A stretch of DNA of 64,000 nt from positions 282,846 to 346,845 of the forward strand of contig NZ_JAGYXY010000003.1 of the NCBI RefSeq assembly GCF_018362775.1, read 5' to 3'. The notes under the pieces were generated by a model. The model saw only the letters and a program-made list of their open reading frames with translations, ran no database searches and was not told the origin of the DNA. This DNA is from Alistipes montrealensis. GTDB taxonomy: Bacteria; Bacteroidota; Bacteroidia; Bacteroidales; Rikenellaceae. How positions within the stretch are numbered: position 1 is the first letter of the stretch; the number at the start of each line of letters is the position of its first letter. The position numbers and the translations under genes are program-made. Below, in pieces: positions 8,101 to 17,568 of the stretch.

Positions 8101-9585
8101 AAGAACATCTCTCCCCAGTTGATCCCTGAAAAGGAAACTCTTCCGGCCGTCTTCATCCGCCGATCTGCTCGCAACAAGCTCGCCCGACCCATAATATCCG
8201 TCGATCCGGACGCCGTCGGCAGCTTCATTCAGCGCCAGTTTCACGCAATTCCAACCGCCGTCGTTAAGTCCTTCGCTGAATTCCGCAGAATGCCCGGGAT
8301 GTGCCGGCAATTTTTCGGACGGTATTCCCGACAAATCTTCGGGATCGGGATGCTCATAACCCGTATTTATCGCCACATCGCCGTCATACGGCCCTACGTA
8401 CGAGAATTCATTTTTGGTGAACAGGTTCCACAGATCGGGCTTCTCGGAGGCTGTGGAAGCGTAAAACCGATCTCTGATTTCATACATCATATTGAGCGAA
8501 GTAGAGACCTCGCTCTTCCCGGACACTTTACCGGAGTTGTCATAGGTAAAATAAATCAAATTACCGTCAGACGGACAGCCGTCTGCAGAATACAGGACGA
8601 CCTGGCCGGCTTTGTTATAAATAATCACGGTCCATACATCCGTTCCGGGTACTTTTTTCTCCGTTATCCGATTATACCGATCATAGACATAGGCATAACC
8701 GGATGATGCCCGTTCCATATCAGAAGGATCCATATAAGTATATTTTTTAAGAAGCGGGATCAGTTCCGGTGTAATGACCAGACTCGGACCGGATTCATTA
8801 TAAACATAATAAGTATCCAGAGATTCTCCATTCTCTCCAAACACTCTCGACATCACTATTTTCGACGACAGGTCTTTGTATACAAAAATTTCTTTTCTGT
8901 TTTCACCTTCCAGTTTACTCACGGTTAACTCTCCGGGAGAAAAGCAATCTTCGAAATAAGCATAATAGCCGTTTTCGGCTGATTGAATCCTCAAAATATC
9001 CGCCTCCGTATTACCCCCGATCGGCTGCCAGACAGATAACTCTCCGGGCTGTGGAATCATATGCTCTTCGTCGGTAAACGTATCGTACCCGGGCTTGTAC
9101 TGCGCCACGGGATTATTTCCCGGAGAGGCTTCGTAATAGGTCGTCGCAAACGGCGCCGAATCGCCGTGATAGTCACAGATACTCTCCTTTAACGGGGAGG
9201 TCAGCGTATTGAACGCGCCGTTTCCTTGCATGATCCACGGCAGCCATTGCGTATCTTTCGCCAGGGATTGCGTGCGCAGATACTCGTTGAAACAGACTGC
9301 GTCCCGACCCTCGGGAGTGAACTCCATCTCGATCGTCTGGGAAAGCCGGCCGAAAGCGTCGTAATAACTGATCGTATTTATGGGATTTCCGGCCTGCTTT
9401 GCGGTGTATCTCTTTTGAAGCACATAGTTACGATCGCCGGAAAGGGATAAAGACGGCGAAGCGGCATAGACTGCACTCCTGCCGAGGGAATCGGTCGCCG
9501 GTGACGGGCAAACGACTGCTGCCGAGACTTCCACACTCGCCCCTATCGGCAGGCTGAGCATGAAAAATGCAATATATCTTTTCAT
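5101..9585 (-). CDS. Rhs/YD-repeat polymorphic toxin with HEADH metalloprotease-like tip
   Basis: Predicted 1494 residues. Start chosen at the ATG at 9585 because it opens a signal peptide (MKRYIAFFMLSLPIGASVEV) and follows the preceding gene's stop by 4 bases. The N-terminal region (RNYVLQKRYTAKQAG, YYDAFGRLSQTIEM) fits the DUF6443/Rhs-associated type. Many YD repeats follow (YDKLGRVVSRS, YDLRGRLLSE, YDALSRLTDT, YDANGNMTYDG). The Rhs core ends at YHLTDHLGSVRVVFD, DYGARMYDPKYRLGW and the boundary motif DPDGR near residue 1305 (about position 5673). Beyond it DNA becomes AT-rich. The roughly 185-residue tip holds TALAHEADHAQRYD (HExxH at 1395-1399) and a later glutamate-bearing VIQGAEQSAARKHG, consistent with a zinc-dependent peptidase. 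Toxicity is inferred from architecture. A lipoprotein gene follows by 6 bases. Confidence 0.85.
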   Translation of the reverse strand: MKRYIAFFMLSLPIGASVEVSAAVVCPSPATDSLGRSAVYAASPSLSLSGDRNYVLQKRYTAKQAGNPINTISYYDAFGRLSQTIEMEFTPEGRDAVCFNEYLRTQSLAKDTQWLPWIMQGNGAFNTLTSPLKESICDYHGDSAPFATTYYEASPGNNPVAQYKPGYDTFTDEEHMIPQPGELSVWQPIGGNTEADILRIQSAENGYYAYFEDCFSPGELTVSKLEGENRKEIFVYKDLSSKIVMSRVFGENGESLDTYYVYNESGPSLVITPELIPLLKKYTYMDPSDMERASSGYAYVYDRYNRITEKKVPGTDVWTVIIYNKAGQVVLYSADGCPSDGNLIYFTYDNSGKVSGKSEVSTSLNMMYEIRDRFYASTASEKPDLWNLFTKNEFSYVGPYDGDVAINTGYEHPDPEDLSGIPSEKLPAHPGHSAEFSEGLNDGGWNCVKLALNEAADGVRIDGYYGSGELVASRSADEDGRKSFLFRDQLGRDVLSRRIGDGGAYFDTYYVYDELGNLAMVFPPALDSLLRSRIDMSVDDPKFAQYGYAYRYDPYNRVVERKLPGAGWIYQVYDNADRLVLTQDGEQRLRNEWTYCVYDKLGRVVSRSLVRNGGSLSRAVLQARYDAADFDNSYPVLGGSDNPYKPFPTNEFVLIDILSDDRYGGYEYLPVWSGASVRPFQSGISAFEIPSYLAFSPVDDVVIDSDVDNRTTGLKVYDRQLMLNPANDGISQAYVERAYYYDSKGRIVQTVERNHLGGISRTSVKYDFVGNILAQCESHQTEAGDTPPDTKTTRFGYDLRGRLLSEVSILDGSAPAVVRYGYDDQGRLVTKTCGETSVSAKVRVDSTRWLKVDTSKPLKTNWSVSDIMVYGSSSHFSDYDIYDFVIEDDSDVINPEYFICTDASNSRIEYYYLPQMEKLNSEIVSWAIAMYCDFTWDKSPRLEVVTIPFPGAGVGLSEVDVYRESTGAGLTEEFGYTLQGWLSEQRGDRFGMRLRYYDPQHSDTKPSYTGNITEWDWQHRGPDIADSQPNTYCFAYDALSRLTDTRQYIAGVPDDRFVEKGLSYDRNGNILTLKRTSGGVIADSLVYSYSGNQLTALSGTISPFDYTYDANGNMTYDGANNLDLTYNLLNLTEKVSGSDGIEANYSYLSDGTKLSATDASGNGLFYLGSLVYRKQGGKLSLESGSFGGGRFVATASGLSPVYHLTDHLGSVRVVFDADGEILERNDYYAFGLRWDNSASPISDNRYRYNGKEEQAFVNVPYTDYGARMYDPKYRLGWGSVDPLAEKYYPVGPYVFCLNNSIRLIDPDGRKVYFADGVSQEFKDKFTATIRYMNSKGTSGNMAKLEASENVYYINEAKSVYKTNFNTKTKTINWDPNHLVLTDEGILMSPATALAHEADHAQRYDKVVRENDDSAKKEYNDSIKPNSDNQYSTKEERRVIQGAEQSAARKHGDINAKQTTRKNHKGTQANLNVSNMKPGEISKKIYESNNQYIIN

Positions 9586-9589
9586 GGTA

Positions 9590-12556
9590 TTATTGGCAAT
9601 AGTTGTATTGGTACTCTTCCAGAATGTTGTTTTCATGATCCAGGACTTTACTCAATCGTCCCGCATGATCGTACTCGTAGTTTGTGCATTTCCCCCGGGG
9701 ATCGGTTATACGGCTGATACCCACGGAAGGTTTGTATTCAAGGGTCGTTACCAACGCACCGGGAAGCCGGGTCCTCAAATTATTGAGGCTGAGCAGATCG
9801 CTGACGCCCGGGAAGAGTCCGGTAAGCATGCGGTTTATCACAGACTGGCCCAACGAGGCGCTTACCTCTGCATAGGTGGCATTCCGTATCTCGGCGATCA
9901 ACCGGCGGCCGCCGTATCCCCACAGGTAAACGGACGTTTTTTCATTGTCGGTGATCTGCACGGGATTCCCCATCACGTCGAACTTGTCGACACGCTGCGT
10001 CATGCGCAGTCGATTCAATCCGGGACCCTCCGAAATGCTCACGGCACGGGGTATCGGATTGCTGTCCGTATTCAGGTATTTCGTTTTGGTAAACCACGTT
10101 TTACCGGAAACGGATTTTTCAGCCAGCAACACGGTTGAAAGTATATTATTGTTTATCAACCCGGTACGCCCCGCCTCTTCCCGGGAATCGGCGAACGTCA
10201 GATCCTGGGGATACTTGTAGTCCGTCACCACGGGATAGGGATCGGCCTGCACCGTTTCTCTCGTAGGATACATGTGATCCGGATTGCCGTATACATAGAC
10301 AACACTTTTGGTCGAAGTCTTGTTCTCGTCGAACGTCCGGATCGTCTGTTTAGTCAGCCTGTTGCAGCCCGTCGAAATCGAATAAGACGCATGATAGGAC
10401 AAGCCGTACTCTCCGGGAAGGACATAGCCTTCGCTTTTGAGCACATTGTCGGGGAAATCCGGGTATCTCGACCTCGCCGCAGCATAACACATTCCGAACG
10501 GAATGGATTTGTTTTTGTAGAACGCGTATTCGTTCGTCTCCATTCTGATAGGACAGTAGTCGCTCGTTTTAGGATTGTACTTATATTCGGTTTTTTGCAG
10601 CAATTTGCCACGCATCCATCCCGACTCGATATCTGCGACCAGCGTAGTGCCGGGAATCCGGGACGAGGAGGAACCTCCTCCGACATCATAAACGTACTCC
10701 GTTTTCCCTTTTCCGTCCACGTATTCCGTAACATAGTCGTAACAAACGACCGCCCCGTTCTGAAAAAACAGGTTGTTCAAAGGCGTAGGGGTATAAATCC
10801 TGATCCGGGTAATATCCGCCAGCGTATAACTTTCCATATCGCTCGGATATCCGTAATTAAGGTATTCATACATATAATCGTCCAGCGTTACTTCACGGCT
10901 AAGATACCCTCCTCCGTCCTCGTTCAGGCCGTACTTGAAGGTTCGCGTCACGGTAGCGCCGCTCACCGGATCGAACTCCTCGATCTTCCCGATACGGTTC
11001 CCTCCTGTTAACTCCACAGCACCGTCATAATCCTTTCGCCGGTTCTGCTCGTAATGGAAAGTCGATTTTCGTCCGGTCGGAAAGGTCACCGACTTCAAAA
11101 GACCGTATTGGGAGCAGTCATTCGGAGATTTGCCGGCGCTCCCTATTTGCAAATGACGCGTATCGGACCCCGCCCAACCGCCGTCCTCGTGGTAATACAG
11201 GCAGTCGATCTCCTGTAAGGGTACTGCCGTGGATGGATTGATGCCGGTGTAATACCCCCAATGGTCGACGCCCCTGCAATTGGCCGCCGGAACACCTTGG
11301 GGATTATAGTAATCGAAACTGTACGTTTGATCCAACCGGTGATTTTCGCCGTAAATACGTATTTCGTCCAATTTCTTTTTCGAATACGGGTTCTCTGCGG
11401 GCGGATTGAAGGCGGAGTGGGTAAACTCAATCGTTTTAATAACTTTATTGGTCGCCTTGTCGGTAACGGTTATCTTTTCAATGTGATTGGTAACCGAGCC
11501 CGCAGCCTTAAAAATATCTACTCGCACGGTTCTGGATTCGACAGAGGTAAGATACCTTTCATGCGACAAGGTATTGGCCGAAGGGGTGGCATATTCGGGC
11601 GGTGAATAACAGCTAACCTCATTTTTTTCGTCTTCCAGGATATTGGACACCCGTACCCTTGAAGCCCCGGTCCGCTCGGTCATGAAAGGAAACTTCAGAT
11701 ACTGAATACCGTAATATTTAACAGCCCTGTCCATATCTATATACCCCGGGGTCGCCTTATAAATATCTTCCACGGTAACATAGTCGTCGATCGACGGCAG
11801 GTAGATGTTGTAATCCTCCTTGGTGTATCCGAACGAAACGGTGTCAGCCTTGTCCGGAGAGACCACCTCCATGATTTTCCAGGAAGTGCAGAGGGACGAA
11901 GCATTCCGGTCGTAGGCATAAATACCCGAACCTTTCAACGACACTCCGAACCGGTAAAAATAGCCTTTGTCATCCCAGATATTGAAAGCCGAAAGATCGG
12001 TATTGTTATTGGCGGTAGTTACTTTCACCGGCTCGAAGGGAATAGTCTCGATGACCGGATCCTTATAGTCCGAGGAAGATCCCCGGTTGAAGACGAATTT
12101 TCCCGAGTTGGACAACAGTTTGTAATAATATACGTCCGGATACTCGTCTTCCACCCCTTCGGCAAGGTATCTTAGATAGGTAAGGCGATCGCGGTACTTC
12201 TTCCAGCCGCCATTACGCATATAACAATAATCATCGGGCATACTGTTTATCTTACGGCCCAAGGACGGTCCGAAATCAAGGCTCCAGCCCGAGCCTATCC
12301 GGTTGTTCAGTTCATTCACCTTAAGTCCCGCTCCGTGGTATTTTATCGAGAGGGGAATTTCGATATCGCCCTGCTTGATGACGTACAGGGGTATCTCGAC
12401 GCTTGCAAGACCATAGGCGAGATCGACCGGATGGTCAATAAACTTGATGATCTCCGCCGTCGCGGGCGGAATTACGGTGGGCGAGAAAGCCTCCGATTGA
12501 GAATAAGCCTCCTTGCCTGACAGGCAGAGACAGATAAAAACGGCGATTTTTCTCAT
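9590..12556 (-). CDS. Exported Rhs/YD-repeat partner protein
   Basis: A 988-residue exported protein with a signal peptide (MRKIAVFICLCLSGKEAYSQ). The N-terminal part (VDLAYGLASVEIPLYVIKQG, LSIKYHGAGLKVNE, RIGSGWSLDFG) is the usual opening of large Bacteroidetes Rhs-like proteins and resembles the SpvB/TcdB-type entry to a repeat shell. The C-terminal end has YD-type repeats (TDPRGKCTNYEYDHAGRLSKV) and stops without a toxin tip. It lies 4 bases upstream of the tipped Rhs gene, so the two are almost certainly co-transcribed. A plausible role is building a shell with, or helping surface display of, the second protein; no enzymatic motif is visible. Confidence 0.8.
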   Translation of the reverse strand: MRKIAVFICLCLSGKEAYSQSEAFSPTVIPPATAEIIKFIDHPVDLAYGLASVEIPLYVIKQGDIEIPLSIKYHGAGLKVNELNNRIGSGWSLDFGPSLGRKINSMPDDYCYMRNGGWKKYRDRLTYLRYLAEGVEDEYPDVYYYKLLSNSGKFVFNRGSSSDYKDPVIETIPFEPVKVTTANNNTDLSAFNIWDDKGYFYRFGVSLKGSGIYAYDRNASSLCTSWKIMEVVSPDKADTVSFGYTKEDYNIYLPSIDDYVTVEDIYKATPGYIDMDRAVKYYGIQYLKFPFMTERTGASRVRVSNILEDEKNEVSCYSPPEYATPSANTLSHERYLTSVESRTVRVDIFKAAGSVTNHIEKITVTDKATNKVIKTIEFTHSAFNPPAENPYSKKKLDEIRIYGENHRLDQTYSFDYYNPQGVPAANCRGVDHWGYYTGINPSTAVPLQEIDCLYYHEDGGWAGSDTRHLQIGSAGKSPNDCSQYGLLKSVTFPTGRKSTFHYEQNRRKDYDGAVELTGGNRIGKIEEFDPVSGATVTRTFKYGLNEDGGGYLSREVTLDDYMYEYLNYGYPSDMESYTLADITRIRIYTPTPLNNLFFQNGAVVCYDYVTEYVDGKGKTEYVYDVGGGSSSSRIPGTTLVADIESGWMRGKLLQKTEYKYNPKTSDYCPIRMETNEYAFYKNKSIPFGMCYAAARSRYPDFPDNVLKSEGYVLPGEYGLSYHASYSISTGCNRLTKQTIRTFDENKTSTKSVVYVYGNPDHMYPTRETVQADPYPVVTDYKYPQDLTFADSREEAGRTGLINNNILSTVLLAEKSVSGKTWFTKTKYLNTDSNPIPRAVSISEGPGLNRLRMTQRVDKFDVMGNPVQITDNEKTSVYLWGYGGRRLIAEIRNATYAEVSASLGQSVINRMLTGLFPGVSDLLSLNNLRTRLPGALVTTLEYKPSVGISRITDPRGKCTNYEYDHAGRLSKVLDHENNILEEYQYNYCQ

Positions 12557-12626
12557 GGGTCAAGAATGAATTTTATGGATACGACATATCGGCAGAGCGG
12601 GAAGATACCCCATCTGTCTACCATAC

Positions 12627-12634
12627 CAAAAATA
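12627..12634 (-). promoter_or_regulatory. Possible -7 box for the Rhs operon
   Basis: Minus strand TATTTTTG, a match to TAnnTTTG, about 70 bases before the ATG at 12556. No clear -33 TTTG at the right distance. Confidence 0.35.
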
Positions 12635-12882
12635 ATTTATTATTCCGTTCGCCCGACGAAAACAGCCGCTAACAAACAACACGACAAATACTTGACAATC
12701 AGCAATATTAGCGCACAAAAATCCTAACAAACACTTTCAAGGGTTAAATGAGGGATTTCGAGGTTGCAAAACCTCAAAAAACATAATTATTCAGCGATTG
12801 CCTCTTTGTATCCGTCCCGTTATCCGCAGAGAAGGTCAAGTAAAAAAACTGGCATCAGGATGTGAAATAGTAAAAAAGCGCA

Positions 12883-12909
12883 GACCGTGCGTTTCTTGGA
12901 CGCACGGTC
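12883..12909 (-). terminator. Terminator of the histidine kinase gene
   Basis: Perfect 10-base stem (GACCGTGCGT with ACGCACGGTC, loop of 7), followed on the minus strand by TGCGCTTTTTTAC. It lies about 130 bases past the kinase stop codon. Confidence 0.85.
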
Positions 12910-13036
12910 AAATGATGTTGCAGGCAAAACTTGTTAGCGGATAAGCCCTATACCGTTCACTGATTTATCGTGACGCCGCCGGTCACGAAATTTAATAAAT
13001 GCCCTGTTCAGCGGGTTGGCAACCGCAAAATTACCG

Positions 13037-15334
13037 TTACAGCGGGAGTTCCGCCCAGAATGTAGAACCTTTGCCGACCTCGGAATCCACCCCGATGTTC
13101 CCGCCCTGCGCATCGACAATCGCTTTGCAGATAGAGAGTCCCAATCCGGTTCCCTGGGCGAAGCCGTTCAGCTTCTCGAAGCGGTTGAATATTTTTTCCC
13201 GGCTCTCTTCCGGAATGCCGATCCCGGTATCGGTACAATAAACCCTCAATCGACCACCGTCAACGGTATATCCGATTCGGATGGAACCGTTCTTCGTGAA
13301 TTTAATCGCATTGTTGACAAAGTTGGTCACAATCTGACTCAGGCGCCCTTTATCCAGGCAGACATTGTAATTCCCGTTCGGAATCTCGCAGGCAAAAGAA
13401 ACCCCGGGATTCATCTTCTGGCTGTAAACAGCACCCAAATCCCCAAACAGACCGGCCAAATCGAACTCATCCTTTACCAGGTCGACATAACCGGCTTCGA
13501 TCTTGGAAAGATCGAGGATATCGTTGATGAGCGTAAGCAGCAGGTCGTTATTGGTAGAGATGATTTTCCAGAACTCGTCTTTTTCCTCCTCGCTTTCCGC
13601 CGTATGGAGCAACTCGGAAAAGCCGACGATGGCATTGAGCGGAGTCCGTATTTCATGGCTCATATTGGCTACGAAAACCGATTTGAGTTTATCCGACTGT
13701 TCCGCTTTTTCCTTGGCCGCAAGCGCTTCGTTACGGGTCATTTCCAACTCATTCTGAATCTGCTTGCGATGGGTAATATTGTCGATACGGAGAATGACAC
13801 CTTCCACGTCGCCCTGTTCATTCAGCACCGGATTGGCATAGATTTCGAAAACGCCGCCCGGAATAGTATATTCGGCATGCTCGACATGCTTGGACGCCAT
13901 TGCCCGCATCATCGCACACCCCTGACACGGAGCATCCGAGTCGTGGCTGCTTCGGTAGCACAATTTTCCGGCCTCGTAGTATCGCTTGCCGTCCGCCTGG
14001 ACCGGGAAGATGGAAGAGACATTTTCCCAGATGACCTTATAATCAGGTGAAATATACACCAACCCAGAATTGATATTATTGAGGATCAGCGCATTCTGCT
14101 TATTTATTTTTTTAAGCTCCTGGGTCATGCCATACCATTCGGTCACATCCTTCTGCGTACCGGTGAGGCATATTATCTTACCGTTCTTCTTCCTTGGAAT
14201 AATCTGGCTTTCGTAATAACGGTATTCTCCGTTCTCCGACAAATAGCGGAATACGGCGATCCCTTTTTCCTTTTCGCCCCGAATCACAGCTTCCAACAAT
14301 TCAATCTGCATCCGGTGATCGTCGGGATGGAGCCTGTTCAGGTTTTCTTCAAAAGTGAGTCCTTCCCCGGCAAGGGCATTGCCCAGAACGGTGTAGAAAA
14401 TCCGCTTGTCTATATCGTACATCCAGGCAGCCATATCCCCGGCATCCAAAGCCAAAGTCAGGTTCTGGTGGGCTTCCTGCAACTCCTGGTTTTTCTTTTC
14501 ATAATTGGTCGCATCGGAGACGAGCAGCATGATAGCCTGCACGCCGCCGTTGCTGTCTTTTATTTTCCGGACTTTGCAGTTCAGGAAAATCGATTCGGAC
14601 AACCCGGTTTCGAAATAGCGTTCCCGGGCCGCGGTTTGCAGGTTGTATTCGAGACTTGCCTCCGTAAGGTCGTTGGTGCGAATCTCAGTCTTGAGGTGGT
14701 CGGGAATAATCGGGTCTTCGAACAGATTGATGTGTTTGGCCAAATGGGCCCCGATATCGTCTACGCCGAAAATAGAGGCCAGCGCAGGGTTGATGAATTG
14801 CTGATAGCCGTCTTTATCGTATATGGCCAGTCCGACGGGAAGCGTTTCGGCAATGGTTTCCCGCTCCCTGTGCAACTGTTCGTAACGGGAACTCAGGTTG
14901 GACTCCTCCGTGATGTCCCGGGTGGAAATAATCGTCCCTTCGATTTCGCCCCGTTCGTTCAATATCGGCTTTATGTTGTTCTGGATCCGGATCTTGCCCG
15001 AACGAGTACTGTTCGAATAATAATTCTCCTTTTTAAGCAGGTCGAAATCGTAATAGAAATCACAGACACAGGGGCGATACCTGTCGGACTCGTCCTTTAT
15101 CTGCGATTTGTAGTTCGGGTTGTCATAAAGACATATCCGGCTTTTCAATAAATGCTCCTTGTCCCCACAGCCATAAATCTGCAGCGCGCTTTCATTTATA
15201 TCGACCAAAATGCCGTCTTTGTCATAATATTCCAAACCGACAGGGCTTGCATCGAAAACCGCATTGTAATCCAATGCGGTTTTCGCAGTTTCCCGATCGT
15301 CGTCTCTTCTGTAGTCTGCTTTCCGTGTCGCCAT
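13037..15334 (-). CDS. Soluble multi-PAS sensor histidine kinase
   Basis: A 765-residue kinase with no membrane segment. About four PAS domains occupy residues 20-520 (for example [20 protein letters not shown] and [20 protein letters not shown]). The fourth is cysteine-bearing ([18 protein letters not shown]). Next come HisKA with [15 protein letters not shown] (phosphorylated His about 560), an N box (NFVNNAIKF), DTGIGIP and GTGLGLS ATP-binding motifs, ending in STFWAELPL. No receiver domain is attached and no response regulator lies next to it, so it is an orphan kinase. Multiple PAS domains suggest cytosolic sensing of redox state or a small ligand. Its own -7 box lies upstream and a strong terminator downstream, so it is a single-gene unit. 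Confidence 0.92.
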   Translation of the reverse strand: MATRKADYRRDDDRETAKTALDYNAVFDASPVGLEYYDKDGILVDINESALQIYGCGDKEHLLKSRICLYDNPNYKSQIKDESDRYRPCVCDFYYDFDLLKKENYYSNSTRSGKIRIQNNIKPILNERGEIEGTIISTRDITEESNLSSRYEQLHRERETIAETLPVGLAIYDKDGYQQFINPALASIFGVDDIGAHLAKHINLFEDPIIPDHLKTEIRTNDLTEASLEYNLQTAARERYFETGLSESIFLNCKVRKIKDSNGGVQAIMLLVSDATNYEKKNQELQEAHQNLTLALDAGDMAAWMYDIDKRIFYTVLGNALAGEGLTFEENLNRLHPDDHRMQIELLEAVIRGEKEKGIAVFRYLSENGEYRYYESQIIPRKKNGKIICLTGTQKDVTEWYGMTQELKKINKQNALILNNINSGLVYISPDYKVIWENVSSIFPVQADGKRYYEAGKLCYRSSHDSDAPCQGCAMMRAMASKHVEHAEYTIPGGVFEIYANPVLNEQGDVEGVILRIDNITHRKQIQNELEMTRNEALAAKEKAEQSDKLKSVFVANMSHEIRTPLNAIVGFSELLHTAESEEEKDEFWKIISTNNDLLLTLINDILDLSKIEAGYVDLVKDEFDLAGLFGDLGAVYSQKMNPGVSFACEIPNGNYNVCLDKGRLSQIVTNFVNNAIKFTKNGSIRIGYTVDGGRLRVYCTDTGIGIPEESREKIFNRFEKLNGFAQGTGLGLSICKAIVDAQGGNIGVDSEVGKGSTFWAELPL

Positions 15335-15390
15335 AATTCATTCAAGACCGCCATATGGCATATACGACGCCCTCTTCGTTTGGATATTAG

Positions 15391-15398
15391 CAAATATA
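15391..15398 (-). promoter_or_regulatory. -7 promoter box of the histidine kinase
   Basis: Minus strand TATATTTG, matching TAnnTTTG, 57 bases before the kinase ATG, in an AT-rich spacer. No exact -33 TTTG seen. Confidence 0.5.
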
Positions 15399-15513
15399 CG
15401 ATAAAATAATCGACTTTTCTATCGTACGGCCTAAAAACAACTTGCCGAAGGAAACAAGAAAACTGCGAGAATAAGAGAAAGGCGGATAAATAACTATAAA
15501 ACGCTATTTATAG

Positions 15514-16431
15514 TTAATTCATTCGCCCTTCCCTGTCTTTTTTCCACAACTGATAGGAGTTCACGAAATTCTGCCACACGATGTAAGCCGTGGGCGCGAT
15601 CGAGGCGATCGGGTCGAGGAACGACTGGGCCATCCACACCGCGAGGACCGTGTTTTTCTGGCCCAGCGACTGGCCGCCCGCCGGAGCGTCGCCGTAACGG
15701 CGTCCCAGCATGCGGCCCACCTTGAACTGCGCAAGACAGATCACAAGCGCCGCGAAGGCCAGCCACAGTTCGGTCGAAAGCGAAGCGTCGTGCAGGTCGA
15801 TGATGAAAGCCGTCGTGCGGCCGATGATGACCAGCAGCGAAGCCAGCCACATGTAAAACGAAATCTGACTGTGGTCGCCGACCCATTTCGCAGCCTTCGG
15901 AATAACCATACGGCAGAACTGCGCCGCAGCGAACGGCATCACCAGCAGCGGCGCGATACGGGCCAGAATTTGCGCAAAGGTACATGCACCCGTTCCCGTA
16001 AAGGTCAGGATCACGGGCGCCAGCAGGGCGACGGCCATGTTGCAGAGAAGGCTGTAAGTCGCCATCGTAGCGACATTGGCCCCCAGCATGCCGCCGATAA
16101 CCACCGCGGCCATCGCTACGGGAGCCAGCACGCAAACCATCGCCCCCTGCGCCAGGATACCGTTCAGGGGCCGCAGGAGCAGGAAAATCCCGACACAGGC
16201 CACGACCTGAACCAGCAACAGCCAAAAATGAAGCATCGAAGGCTTCATCTGGCTGGGTTTCACGCGGCAGAAGGTGACGAACAGCATCAGGAAGATCAAC
16301 GTCGGGGTGATCATCTGCCCCGTCCACACCTCCAGCGCCGCGATCGGGCGGCACAACAGCGCACCGACGATCATGGCCGAAGGCATGGCAATGGTCTTCA
16401 CATTGCGGTGCAGGTGTTCCAGCAGGTGCAT
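15514..16431 (-). CDS. Bile acid:sodium symporter (BASS)-like transporter
   Basis: A 305-residue integral membrane protein with about 9-10 hydrophobic segments. The order and the glycine/alanine-rich crossing segments (MAAVVIGGMLGANVATMATY and LLAPVILTFTGTGACTF) fit the BASS superfamily of sodium-coupled organic-anion carriers. The bile acid name is historical and the substrate is unknown. The ATG at 16431 abuts the stop codon of the YqeY-like gene with no gap, so the pair is one transcript. Paralogous families with the same fold (auxin efflux type) cannot be wholly excluded. Confidence 0.68.
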   Translation of the reverse strand: MHLLEHLHRNVKTIAMPSAMIVGALLCRPIAALEVWTGQMITPTLIFLMLFVTFCRVKPSQMKPSMLHFWLLLVQVVACVGIFLLLRPLNGILAQGAMVCVLAPVAMAAVVIGGMLGANVATMATYSLLCNMAVALLAPVILTFTGTGACTFAQILARIAPLLVMPFAAAQFCRMVIPKAAKWVGDHSQISFYMWLASLLVIIGRTTAFIIDLHDASLSTELWLAFAALVICLAQFKVGRMLGRRYGDAPAGGQSLGQKNTVLAVWMAQSFLDPIASIAPTAYIVWQNFVNSYQLWKKDREGRMN

Positions 16432-16881
16432 TTAGGACAGCAACTCCTTGACCTTGGCCGAAATGTCCTTGCCGTCGGCACGGCCTGCGAGGCGTTTCGA
16501 AGCGACGCCCATCACCTTGCCCATCTCCTTCATCGACGATGCGCCGACCTCGGCGATAATGGCCTTCACTTCGGCAGCGAGTTCCTCGGCGCTCAGTTGT
16601 TTGGGCAGAAACTCCTGGAAAACGGCTACCTGGGCCAGCTCCTCCGACGCCAGGTCGGAACGGTTCTGCTCGGTGAAGATCGCCGCCGAATCGGTTCCCT
16701 GCTTGGCGAGTTTGGAGATGATTTTCAGCACGTCGGCATCGGGCAGTTCGGCGATTTCCGGACCCGCGGTCTTGGCCTCGATGATGTATTTCTTCGCATT
16801 GCGCAGGGCGCTCAGGCGCACCGTATCCTTGGCCTTCATGGCCTCCATGATTCCTTTCGAAATCTGTTGTTCCAACGACAT
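16432..16881 (-). CDS. GatB/YqeY domain-containing protein
   Basis: A 149-residue soluble protein of the YqeY family, which shares the tRNA-binding tail domain of the GatB amidotransferase subunit. Recognised by the order MSLEQQISKGIMEAMKAKD, LSALRNAKKYI, the alpha-helical middle (ASEELAQVAVFQEFLPKQLS) and the end (GASSMKEMGKVMGVASKRLA, GRADGKDISAKVKELL). Family length is about 147-150 residues. A role in tRNA-linked amidation or quality control is supposed but not proven. The ATG at 16881 is preferred over a TTG two codons upstream. Its stop abuts the downstream transporter start. Confidence 0.92.
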   Translation of the reverse strand: MSLEQQISKGIMEAMKAKDTVRLSALRNAKKYIIEAKTAGPEIAELPDADVLKIISKLAKQGTDSAAIFTEQNRSDLASEELAQVAVFQEFLPKQLSAEELAAEVKAIIAEVGASSMKEMGKVMGVASKRLAGRADGKDISAKVKELLS

Positions 16882-16915
16882 AATCAATTTATTTGGTTAA
16901 GATTAAACTCAATTT

Positions 16916-17563
16916 TCAATCTGCGGGCCTGCGCACGACGACAATTTCGTCGAAACGCGCCTGCGACGCCGTGCCGCGAACTTTCTCCTTCGCGGGAAAC
17001 TCCCGGTCGAAAACCTCGGCGGCAGTTTCGTCGACCTCGTAAGCCGAATCCTCGACGTAGCGGCCCCGGACACCGGAAAGGGCCCCTTCGTACAGTTCGC
17101 AGACATGGAGCGCCATGGCATACATGTCATCGGCAGTCCGGATGCCGAGCAGTTCGGCCGGGACGAAACCCTGATACAGGTAGTAGTCCGGATCGCCGCA
17201 GAGCAGCACGGCCCGGAATCCCATCTCCCGGGCCAGTTCGCGGGTGCGCCCGATCAGCCTGCCGCCGATTCCCTTGCGCTGGTACTCCGGCAGGACCGAG
17301 ATCGGCCCGAGGCTCAGGACCTCGTATTTCACGCCGTCGTCACCCTGGATAACTCCTTTCATGCAGACGACATTGCCGACGATCCGCCCGTCGTGCTCCG
17401 CCACAAGATCCAGTTCGGGCACGAAGGCCGGGCTGTCGCGCATGACATGCAACAGGTAGTGCTCGTTGCATCCGGGTGAAAAGTGGTTCCAGAATGCCTC
17501 CCGCGTAACGTTCTCCGTTTCCCGGTAATCGGCGGGCTGTTCGGTTCTCAGTTTTATCTCCAT
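16916..17563 (-). CDS. GNAT-family N-acetyltransferase
   Basis: A 215-residue cytosolic protein with a GNAT fold. Motif A is LSLGPISVLPEYQRKGIGG followed by RLIGRTRELAREMGFRAVLL, giving the Q/RxxGxG acetyl-CoA pyrophosphate loop. The C-terminal GDPDYYLYQGFVPAELLGI matches the predicted YhbS-like subgroup. The acceptor substrate is not evident. It sits between the YqeY gene and the amidase-like gene with 5 and about 34 base gaps, so it probably belongs to a longer leftward transcript. Confidence 0.88.
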   Translation of the reverse strand: MEIKLRTEQPADYRETENVTREAFWNHFSPGCNEHYLLHVMRDSPAFVPELDLVAEHDGRIVGNVVCMKGVIQGDDGVKYEVLSLGPISVLPEYQRKGIGGRLIGRTRELAREMGFRAVLLCGDPDYYLYQGFVPAELLGIRTADDMYAMALHVCELYEGALSGVRGRYVEDSAYEVDETAAEVFDREFPAKEKVRGTASQARFDEIVVVRRPAD

Positions 17564-17568
17564 ATTTT

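Larger units (their letters stand above)
12557..13036. other. 480-base intergenic region
   Basis: No reading frame with a start, ribosome-binding site and family resemblance is visible. The left part is AT-rich and must hold the promoter of the leftward Rhs operon. The right part holds the kinase terminator. I recognise nothing between them. Confidence 0.6.

Noticed and set aside
9586..9636. 17-codon extension of the second Rhs gene
   Set aside because: It overlaps the upstream gene and would place polar residues before a signal peptide that starts correctly at 9585.
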